This document shows, piece by piece, positions 1 to 5,237 of a stretch of DNA of 5,438 bases. The DNA comes from Chloroflexota bacterium (GTDB lineage: Bacteria; Chloroflexota; UBA11872): positions 5,793 to 11,230 of the forward strand of contig JAPPFO010000110.1 of assembly GCA_028875175.1 (NCBI GenBank). The letters run 5' to 3'. Every line of letters starts with the position of its first letter. Position 1 is the stretch's first letter. The translations under genes and the position numbers were made by a program. Below the pieces are notes generated by a model that saw only the letters and a list, made by a program, of their open reading frames with translations, was not told the DNA's origin and did no database searches.

Positions 1-774
1 GACGTAGCTCTACCTGTAGCAGCCAGTGAGGAGACTCCTCAGCCCGTGGTCGACGGGAAACCGACGATTCCGCAATCGACCGGACAGGGACTCTCGGCCT
101 ACGCCCCAGACGTCAACGGTCCGACCGAACCAGAAGCGCCACCCCCCCTGGCGGAACCACATTCGGTGGCCGCACCCGCGCCCGATCCGGCGCAGACTGC
201 CGCGACAGCGGCCATCACTCCGGACGAACTCGAGGCTCCCGTCGCGGCACTTGGCCCGCCCACCCCTGGCCTGCAGAACCAAATGGGTGGATTCATGCGA
301 CTTATGGTCATGCAGGCGATCGACGCTGATCCCGACTTTGCCGAGCAGGCGGAAGCGGCCCTACGTAGCCAGGCCCGCGCCGATGCCGAAGGCCTGGGTG
401 ACCTCGAAGACCCCGAACCGCTGGGCATCGCGCAGGCATGGGCCGCACGCCGCCGTCATCTCGTTCCGCACGACTCCGTAGAAGTCGATCAGCGTGCCGA
501 ATCGTCGGCCGTTATCGAATTCGGCGTCTGCCCGTACGGCCTGACGCCGGGCAAGGACCATCCCGTGTGCAGCGTCAGCAACGTCTACGACGACGAGTTC
601 TTCAAGCAATTCGACATGAAGGCCACGTATACCACCCGCATGAGTGACGGCGCGGACCGCTGCCAACTCATCATCCTCACCCACGCCCGCATGCGGCAGT
701 TCGGACTCAAGATCGAGGACGACGACAAGCGTGAACGGGACGAAGCGGCTGCCGAGCACGAGGCCGTGTTCTAG
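1..774 (+). CDS. Partial gene: Pro/Ala-rich protein with C-terminal ATC-hydrolase-like cysteine domain
   Basis: The reading frame is open from the first base to a TAG at 772-774, so the 5' end probably lies outside the window; 257 codons are visible. A GTG at 46 with GAGGAG 12 bases upstream (28-33) is a possible internal start. However, the residues before it have the same Pro/Ala/Glu-rich character as those after it, which favours a truncated longer gene. About the first 95 residues are low-complexity and probably a disordered linker. Then comes a helical stretch starting near MRLMVMQAID, and a compact C-terminal part with cysteines at codons 177 (in CPYG), 190 (in PVCSVSN) and 221 (in DGADRCQL). 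The C-P-Y, C and G-A-D-x-C pattern resembles the C-terminal part of the L-2-amino-thiazoline-4-carboxylic acid hydrolase family. That is recalled from family features and is not proven. The tail is highly charged (EDDDKRERDE). No signal peptide or membrane segment is visible. It could equally be an unrelated redox or metal-binding domain. The next gene follows on the same strand after 49 bases. Confidence 0.6.
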   Translation, partial: DVALPVAASEETPQPVVDGKPTIPQSTGQGLSAYAPDVNGPTEPEAPPPLAEPHSVAAPAPDPAQTAATAAITPDELEAPVAALGPPTPGLQNQMGGFMRLMVMQAIDADPDFAEQAEAALRSQARADAEGLGDLEDPEPLGIAQAWAARRRHLVPHDSVEVDQRAESSAVIEFGVCPYGLTPGKDHPVCSVSNVYDDEFFKQFDMKATYTTRMSDGADRCQLIILTHARMRQFGLKIEDDDKRERDEAAAEHEAVF

Positions 775-823
775 TGGTCACCCATGAGCTGAGGTCGGCC
801 GCCGGGAGTCCACGACTCACTGT

Positions 824-1360
824 TTGTCTCCCCTCGACAGGCTGCTGGGTCTGGCTGCATACCAGCGGTTGATCAGCCGCCGCACGCTCGGAGTCGCTGC
901 GGCCGTCGCGCTATTCGCCGCTTGCGGTGAGGCGGAGCAGGCGCCGGCCGATTCCTCGGAAGCTTCGTCGAACGCGGAACGCCGGGCGTACATCGAGATC
1001 GTCGCGGCAATCCTGGCCGACGAGCGAGCCGCGTTCGACGCCTTCTTCGGCCCTGAAGCCGATACCTGGGCCACACTCGAAGGCATAGCCGCCTCGGAGC
1101 AGCGTGCGGTCGACTTTCACCGCGTCATTAGCGATGCCCAGGCGCGAGCCGCCGAACTTGAAGCCCCTGCGCTGGGCACGCTGTTTCACGGCACGTTTCT
1201 CGAACATTTCGACCGCTTCGTCGGCGACGCCGAGGTCATCCGTGATTCGATTCGAGCCGGGGAGGCGGACCAAGCGCTAGGAACCTATCAGCGGCTCCGT
1301 CGGGGCGCCTTCGAGCGCCTGGAATTCCTGGCCGACCGGCTGGCACTCATCGAAGGCTGA
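824..1360 (+). CDS. Small helical lipoprotein with Tat-like signal peptide, function unknown
   Basis: I do not recognise this 178-residue protein. It starts at TTG 824 and ends at TGA 1358-1360; an in-frame TGA at 785-787 limits upstream extension and there is no in-frame ATG or GTG before the signal peptide. Residues 16-34 form a lipoprotein signal: a twin-arginine SRRTL at 18-22, a hydrophobic run VAAAVALFAA, then Cys34 followed by GE. SRRxL suggests Tat export. The lipobox (F-A-A-C) has a poor -3 residue. A second TTG at 869 would give a shorter 19-residue signal beginning MISRR. TTG 824 has a GGGAG at 804-808, rather far away; TTG 869 has no clear Shine-Dalgarno sequence, so the start is uncertain. 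After a Ser/Glu/Ala-rich linker (35-52) the mature part is rich in Ala, Glu, Arg and Leu and looks like a bundle of amphipathic helices, with His-containing segments (DFHRVI, LFHGTFLEHFDRF). It has no catalytic motif I can name. It is probably anchored to the outer face of the membrane. It lies 49 bases after the previous gene and could be cotranscribed with it. Confidence 0.72.
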   Translation: MSPLDRLLGLAAYQRLISRRTLGVAAAVALFAACGEAEQAPADSSEASSNAERRAYIEIVAAILADERAAFDAFFGPEADTWATLEGIAASEQRAVDFHRVISDAQARAAELEAPALGTLFHGTFLEHFDRFVGDAEVIRDSIRAGEADQALGTYQRLRRGAFERLEFLADRLALIEG

Positions 1361-1377
1361 GTCGCCAGCCGATGAAC

Positions 1378-1405
1378 TGCGCGCCCAGCCTTCGCCGGGC
1401 GCGCG
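1378..1405. terminator. GC-rich hairpin between convergent genes, possible bidirectional terminator
   Basis: GCGCGCCC at 1379-1386 pairs perfectly with GGGCGCGC at 1397-1404. Inside, an A/C mismatch is followed by two more pairs (G1388-C1395, C1389-G1394) around a CTTC loop, and T1378/G1405 can form a wobble pair outside. It lies 18 bases after the lipoprotein stop and 18 bases after the protease stop on the other strand, where a shared terminator is expected. Neither strand has an immediate U-run; the nearest T-tract is at 1434-1438. An intrinsic terminator is therefore plausible but not clean. Confidence 0.45.
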
Positions 1406-1422
1406 TTCGACCAATCCGCTAG

Positions 1423-3297
1423 CTACGTCTCCCTTTTTCCGCGAGACCCGTATCGGTCACGAAGCCGCGTACGTCGCCGGGTGCGGTCGGACGAGTCTTT
1501 CGAGTGACCGTTGCGTCCGTTTGATCCATCACCGTTACCGCCGTAGCTGTACGCCTGCGGCTCCGCGTCGGCACCGACCAGCACCCCGCCTTCGGGAAGT
1601 GCCTTGAGCCGGTTACCCTCGGCGATCTGCTCGTCCCAGCGTTGCACCATGTCTTCGACGTCTTGGCCGTCGACTTCGTCGTTCGCGATCAGCTCCTGGG
1701 CCAGTTCATGCACTGCGCCCGAGTACTCCGATAGCAGGGCCTTCACCTTGCGGTACTCCTGCTCCAGTACCTGGTCAATCTTGCGCTTCATGCGAGGGTC
1801 GGTGGCATCCACCGCCGGACCAAACGGCAATGACGAGTAGAAGCTGCCGTCCATACCCCAGAAGCTGAGCATTTGGAAGACCAGATGCGTTGCACCGGCA
1901 AAGTCCGATGTGACGCCCAGCGTCTGCGAGCCAAGAAACAGCTCTTCGGCCGCGCGACTGGCCAAGCTAACCTGGATGCTGGCCAGGAGCTCCTCGCGAA
2001 TCAGGACGCGCTTCTCCTCCACTGGCTTCCAGGCGGCCAGGCCCAGGGCGTCCCCGTGGCGAATAATGGTGACCTTGGTCAGCCGCTCCCATTCCTTGAG
2101 CTTCACTTGCGCAATGGCGTGGCCGGCTTCGTGATAGGCGATCCGCCGCCGGTCCTCGTCGGTCAGCCCTCGAATCGGTTCGCGCAGGCCCCATTCGTGA
2201 TTCTCCCGAGCTCGCGTGAAGTCGTCGTAGCTGATCGCGTCGCGTCCGTCGAAGTGCGCGTGAATTACGGCCTCGTTGATCACGAACTTAATAGCCACCG
2301 GCGTGTACTGGATGGTGTCGTTGGCCATGCGGTCCACTGGCATGTCCTCGTGCCGCACCTTGGCCAGGTAGTACTCGATGATGTCCTTGCGCCCGTCCAG
2401 ATCCGGCAGGTCGACGTGGATCTTGCGGTCGAACCGGCCTGGACGTAGCAGGGCGTGGTCCAGTGCGGAGGCCAGGTTGGTGGCGCCCATTGTCAGAACA
2501 AGCGGCGGTACCGCTCGCGTCCGTCGCAGACCAATGGTTCGAAGCAGCCGCGCGAACCAGCCGTTGTCAAAGTTCGGCGGGTCCATCTGAAGCAGCAATT
2601 CGTTCAGCAGCCCAAAGCCGGCCCCGCCGCCGAACAGGCCACCCATCATCATCCCGCCGCCCGTCTGCCCGGAGCGGGCCATGCCGATGGCATCGATCTC
2701 GTCAATAAAGATGATGGCGGCGCCGTGCTTGCGCGCCAGCTTGCGCGCCTTGCCGTAGAGCATCCGCACGCGCAGGTTGCCGATGCCCATGAACATGTTC
2801 TGGAATCCTGGGGCGGAGGCGTAGGCAAAGGGGATTCCTGCCTCATTTGCGATTACTTGGGCCAAGTAGCTCTTGCCGGTACCCGGCGGCCCCTCCAGCA
2901 GCACCCCGCGTGTCACTTCACCGCCCATGCGCTTGAAGGACATCGCACCTTGCAGGAGCCGCACCACCCGTCGCGCCACTTCCAGCACCTGGTCGTTGCC
3001 ACGGTAGTCCGAGAAATACACCCCGGTTTCGCCTGGCTGGATCCAGTAGACACGTCCGCGGCCCAGTATGTAGAAGAGAAAGCCGAACTGGACGACCATG
3101 AACATCATGGCGTAGACCAGCGTGAAGGCGAAGCTCAGAATCCCCAGCGTGATTTCCGAGGCGTTGGTTAAGCCAAAGATCAGTAGGCCGGTGAGCCCGA
3201 GATAGATGAGAATCGCGCGCCAATGCTCGCGAACAAACGTAAGCGGGTTGCGGCGCATATGCGCCTGGCGCCGCAGGTCTGAGTCCATGGAGGCCAT
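1423..3297 (-). CDS. FtsH-like membrane AAA+ zinc metalloprotease (peptidase family M41)
   Basis: This 624-residue protein is an ATP-driven membrane protease of the FtsH type. Visible parts, in order: two hydrophobic segments at about 29-44 and 49-78, separated by only about five residues; Walker A GPPGTGKS at 136-143; pore loop FMG at 169-171 (usually FVG in FtsH); Walker B IIFIDE at 195-200; second region of homology with LRPGRFDR and putative arginine fingers R285 and R288; zinc motif HEAGH at 389-393; third zinc ligand D465 in GVTSDF; then the FtsH-type C-terminal helices. The active site looks intact. By family knowledge it should unfold membrane or cytosolic substrates and cut them on the cytoplasmic side. 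Unlike typical FtsH, it almost lacks the roughly 70-residue exterior domain. It also carries a Gly/Met-rich insertion (213-229), a second insertion (239-265) before the sensor strand, TPVAIKF instead of the usual SGADL in the lid, and a Gly/Asn/Arg-rich tail after about 580. The ATG at 3297 is preferred over the GTG at 3303 because GAGGTG lies five bases upstream. The gene stands alone between convergent and divergent neighbours. It may be a paralogue rather than the main FtsH, so no symbol is given. Confidence 0.93.
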   Translation of the reverse strand: MASMDSDLRRQAHMRRNPLTFVREHWRAILIYLGLTGLLIFGLTNASEITLGILSFAFTLVYAMMFMVVQFGFLFYILGRGRVYWIQPGETGVYFSDYRGNDQVLEVARRVVRLLQGAMSFKRMGGEVTRGVLLEGPPGTGKSYLAQVIANEAGIPFAYASAPGFQNMFMGIGNLRVRMLYGKARKLARKHGAAIIFIDEIDAIGMARSGQTGGGMMMGGLFGGGAGFGLLNELLLQMDPPNFDNGWFARLLRTIGLRRTRAVPPLVLTMGATNLASALDHALLRPGRFDRKIHVDLPDLDGRKDIIEYYLAKVRHEDMPVDRMANDTIQYTPVAIKFVINEAVIHAHFDGRDAISYDDFTRARENHEWGLREPIRGLTDEDRRRIAYHEAGHAIAQVKLKEWERLTKVTIIRHGDALGLAAWKPVEEKRVLIREELLASIQVSLASRAAEELFLGSQTLGVTSDFAGATHLVFQMLSFWGMDGSFYSSLPFGPAVDATDPRMKRKIDQVLEQEYRKVKALLSEYSGAVHELAQELIANDEVDGQDVEDMVQRWDEQIAEGNRLKALPEGGVLVGADAEPQAYSYGGNGDGSNGRNGHSKDSSDRTRRRTRLRDRYGSRGKRET

Positions 3298-3302
3298 CGC
3301 CA

Positions 3303-3308
3303 CACCTC
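3303..3308 (-). promoter_or_regulatory. Shine-Dalgarno site that fixes the protease start
   Basis: On the minus strand GAGGTG occupies 3308-3303, and five bases separate it from the ATG at 3297-3295. The alternative GTG start at 3303-3301 overlaps this site and would have no room for ribosome spacing. The protease therefore most likely begins MASMDSD rather than two codons earlier. Confidence 0.65.
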
Positions 3309-3320
3309 AATTCCGGGCCG

Positions 3321-3350
3321 GTCCGTCCCGGCGGACGCCGGAAACCCGGC
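3321..3350 (-). promoter_or_regulatory. Two adjacent GC hairpins in the protease leader
   Basis: On the transcript of the minus strand, GCCGG (3350-3346) pairs with CCGGC (3341-3337) around a four-base loop. Directly next to it, GTCCG (3336-3332) pairs with CGGAC (3325-3321) around six bases. Both stems are five perfect G/C-rich pairs (one A-T pair in the second). They end 12 bases before the Shine-Dalgarno site. They could influence translation or mRNA stability, but short stems arise easily in GC-rich DNA. Confidence 0.3.
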
Positions 3351-3372
3351 AGCCGCCCGCGGGGAGTATCGA

Positions 3373-3378
3373 AGTATA
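3373..3378 (-). promoter_or_regulatory. Possible -10 element (TATACT) for the protease gene
   Basis: The minus strand reads TATACT here, one mismatch from TATAAT, in otherwise GC-rich DNA and about 75 bases before the protease start. No convincing -35 box is visible at 16-18 bases upstream, and there is no TG extension. If used, transcription would begin near 3366 and the leader would contain the two hairpins at 3321-3350. Confidence 0.22.
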
Positions 3379-3434
3379 GCCCTGGCTGGTCGATGGCACG
3401 GTATCGAATCGCACGATCATCCTGGACCTAATGG

Positions 3435-3640
3435 TCAGCCGAGACTGATAACGACGCGTGCACTCCGGTTGCCCAGCAGCATGCCCGCGTGCAGCCGGTC
3501 CACCGCCAAGAGCTGCCGAACTGGTGTCTCCTCCCGATCATGTCCAAATTTCGCGCTTTCGCAAGCAAACGCTCTGGATCGATCAAGTATCCGACCCGCC
3601 TGGCGCCCCGTAGGATTCGCATCGAACGAACTGGCCGTAA
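3435..3640 (-). pseudogene. Possible remnant of a frameshifted gene, identity unknown
   Basis: This interval has no convincing intact gene, but parts of the minus strand look coding. From 3518 down to the TGA at 3437-3435 one frame reads RQLLAVDRLHAGMLLGNRS and onward; I count 23 of 27 codons ending in G or C, including an unbroken run at 3465-3518. Just upstream (about 3600 to 3535) the protein-like reading is in another frame, containing RRVGYLIDPERLLAKARNLD. Further upstream a third frame contains DYGQFVRCESYGAPGG. Joining them needs about two frame changes, as expected for a decayed gene or for sequencing errors. I do not recognise the family. Biased composition alone could create this appearance, and the opposite strand also has an open frame (3489-3896), so this is tentative. 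Confidence 0.25.
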
Positions 3641-3720
3641 TCACCGGTGCCGCGTGGCCTCGGAACACCGTAGTCCTCAGGCGCTCGAAACCACGGTTTC
3701 TCCCGGAGTACTGGTGAGAT

Positions 3721-3960
3721 ATGAAGCCAAACACGCTGGCCGAGGCGGCGTTGGTCGGGCCGAGACGGCTTGCCGCGCAAGCAATCGGGGCACGACGATT
3801 CTCATACAATTATCGTCCGAGCGCGATGTGCGCCGACTCAATTATGTGGACGCAGCTGCTCAGGAACTCACTCCTGAAAGTGTGGCAATTGGCTAGGCGG
3901 CGTGCGCGACCGTTCGGCAGATTCCTGACTGGCCAGCGCACTCGCGGGCCCAAACCGTGA
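3721..3960 (+). CDS. Doubtful small ORF overlapping the membrane protein start
   Basis: A 79-codon ORF begins at ATG 3721 and ends at TGA 3958-3960, overlapping the next gene's GTG start as GTGA, the arrangement typical of translational coupling. The product is basic (several RRxR clusters), has no membrane segment or motif I recognise, and its codon use is mixed. GGTGAG at 3713-3718 is too close to the ATG for good spacing, and GGAG at 3705-3708 is 12 bases away. A TACAAT at 3805-3810, inside this ORF, could be a -10 element for the downstream gene, which would argue against it being real. It could be a leader ORF or chance. Confidence 0.25.
   Translation: MKPNTLAEAALVGPRRLAAQAIGARRFSYNYRPSAMCADSIMWTQLLRNSLLKVWQLARRRARPFGRFLTGQRTRGPKP
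3805..3810 (+). promoter_or_regulatory. Possible -10 element upstream of the membrane protein gene
   Basis: TACAAT sits in the most AT-rich patch of the interval (about 3799-3845), some 150 bases before the GTG at 3957. I see no matching -35 box at normal spacing. It is offered only because it is the best promoter-like site before the membrane protein gene. Confidence 0.18.
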
Positions 3961-5147
3961 GCCGTCTCCCGGTAGACACTCAGTCCTTGAAATGGATTCG
4001 TCAGGCGGCGAATTCGCGTCTCCTTGCAACGCTGCTAGGGGTGATTGGGCTCACGATCGCGCTCGACGCCCGTCTAGACCAAATCGCCACCCATGTCTAT
4101 TACGACCTCAAGCACTTCTTTGAATTTGCCGAGTTCGCGTTTTCGCCGTCGCATTTCGACTACTACGCAGCGGTCGCGAATCGCGAGTACACGTATGCGC
4201 ATCTGCCGCTCTTTCCACTGCTCCTAGCACCCTTCCACCGCTTGGCTCTGTACGCCGGCTGGGAACCGATCGTCATGGTCAAGGGTCTGGTGCACGCATT
4301 CGAGGTCGCAACCGTTGTCCTGATTGCCATATACGGCCGGCGCCAGGGCGTACCGGCCATGCCGGCGACGCTGCTTGGGCTCGCTTGGCTCGCTGCGCCC
4401 TGGCAGTTTGAAGCGAGCGCACTCGATGGCCATGTGACCTCTGTCGCAGCGTTCTTCTTGCTGGCCGCGGTGCTTCGGCGGGATATTCCGTGGCAGGCTG
4501 GAACCCTTGCGGCTCTGGCCACCACGACGCGGACTGAGTTCCTGATTGCAGCGCTCGCATTTGCCGGCTGGTATGTGCGCCTTGGCCTGCGTCCAGGACT
4601 GGCGTACGCCGCGGGGGGACTAGGGGTCGCATCGGTCATTGTTGGGCCTTACTTGCTGCGCGACGCTGCGGCTCTGCATTGGGGCGTGGTCGGCCACCTC
4701 CAGGGCCGTGGCGACGGGCTTCTGGTATTGCACGGCATTCTCCCGTCGCTCAGCGGCGGGGTTCCGGAAGCCCTCAGAGGACCGCAAGACTGGGCCATGC
4801 CCACAGCCGTTCTGCTCGCCACCGGTGTTGGGTGGGCCAGCCGTGATCAAGGACTCGGGCTCTTGCGTGCATCAATGCTGTACGTCCTAGCCCTCACGCT
4901 TGGGCACGGTCGCTATTTTGTGCTTCCGCTTACGGCCGGCATCGTTGCGGCGGCAACGCCAACCCGCTGGCCGTGGGCTGTCCTTGTTTTTCTATTGGAG
5001 TTCACCGCGCCAATCCCGGAAGGAGTGCGCTGGATCATTCGGACCACTGCCATGGTGGCTCTCTTCGCCTGGAATCCGCTGCGTGCTCACGGGTCGCGCT
5101 GGTCCTCAAAGGTTCCGCAACCATTCGAAACATTGAGACGCAAATGA
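3957..5147 (+). CDS. Polytopic membrane protein, GT-C type glycosyltransferase-like
   Basis: This 396-residue protein has roughly 10-12 hydrophobic segments, with clear ones near 20-36, 83-100, 105-126, 134-150, 158-173, 183-205, 213-233, 303-319 and 321-335. The layout resembles GT-C glycosyltransferases (GT87-like or mannosyltransferase-like), which move sugars from polyprenyl-phosphate donors to acceptors on the outer side of the membrane. Supporting signs are a short N-terminus, one membrane helix, then a first exterior loop with aspartates D37, D41 and D50 (where GT-C enzymes keep catalytic acids), followed by YTYAHLPLFPLLLAP at 78-92, similar to the Y-x-Y-x-x-x-P segment common in these proteins. 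TRTEF at 191-195 also fits. The family call is from general pattern and the exact substrate cannot be told. The first in-frame start after the stop at 3894-3896 is GTG 3957. It has no Shine-Dalgarno sequence, so expression may depend on coupling to the overlapping upstream ORF or the start may be weak. The tail is basic. Codon use is looser than in the protease: 33 of the first 50 codons end in G or C. Confidence 0.8.
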   Translation: MSRLPVDTQSLKWIRQAANSRLLATLLGVIGLTIALDARLDQIATHVYYDLKHFFEFAEFAFSPSHFDYYAAVANREYTYAHLPLFPLLLAPFHRLALYAGWEPIVMVKGLVHAFEVATVVLIAIYGRRQGVPAMPATLLGLAWLAAPWQFEASALDGHVTSVAAFFLLAAVLRRDIPWQAGTLAALATTTRTEFLIAALAFAGWYVRLGLRPGLAYAAGGLGVASVIVGPYLLRDAAALHWGVVGHLQGRGDGLLVLHGILPSLSGGVPEALRGPQDWAMPTAVLLATGVGWASRDQGLGLLRASMLYVLALTLGHGRYFVLPLTAGIVAAATPTRWPWAVLVFLLEFTAPIPEGVRWIIRTTAMVALFAWNPLRAHGSRWSSKVPQPFETLRRK

Positions 5148-5169
5148 CTGCAAGGGACACATAGAACGC

Positions 5170-5222
5170 CATCTGTGTGCGGTGCCTGGTACCCGTGAGC
5201 CGCGTTCGATACCACGCAGATG
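5170..5222. terminator. Inverted repeat between convergent genes, possible terminator or structured RNA
   Basis: CATCTGTGTG at 5170-5179 pairs with CACGCAGATG at 5213-5222: nine Watson-Crick pairs and one G/U pair. The 33-base loop can form an additional GCGG/CCGC stem (5179-5182 with 5200-5203) as an alternative. It occupies the 90-base gap between the membrane protein stop and the stop of the HAD gene on the other strand, so a bidirectional terminator is the natural reading. There is no U-run after it and the loop is long, so it is not a classical intrinsic terminator. Confidence 0.3.
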
Positions 5223-5237
5223 CGACTGAAGCCCGTG

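Noticed and set aside
99..759. Minus-strand open frames opposite the first gene
   Set aside because: The plus frame has the cysteine pattern and continues to the window edge; the antisense products are low-complexity and without motifs.
1873..3171. Two long plus-strand open frames (1873-2448 and 2455-3171) opposite the protease
   Set aside because: They are antisense to a protease whose motifs are unmistakable; open antisense frames are common in G/C-biased coding DNA and their products show no domain.
3456..3499. Imperfect direct repeat GCGTGCA-CCGGT, 31 bases apart
   Set aside because: Short, imperfect and inside the coding-like remnant; no third copy, so no array or CRISPR.
3435..3809. 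Single-frame minus-strand ORF of 124 codons
   Set aside because: Only its last 30 or so codons look coding; the upstream part has poor composition, so a multi-frame remnant was preferred to an intact gene.
3489..3896. Plus-strand open frame of 135 codons in the unresolved interval
   Set aside because: Basic, irregular composition with mixed third positions and no motif. The end (SSERDVRRLNYVDAAAQEL) looks somewhat protein-like, so it is not fully excluded, but it conflicts with the minus-strand coding signal.
3304..3956. Search for a tRNA, riboswitch or other known RNA in the longest gap
   Set aside because: No T-loop-like GGTTCGAATCC, cloverleaf or recognisable riboswitch core was seen; only short GC hairpins near the protease start.
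4163..4850. Minus-strand open frames opposite the membrane protein
   Set aside because: The plus-strand product has consistent hydrophobic segments; the antisense products are Ser/Arg/Pro-rich and uninformative.
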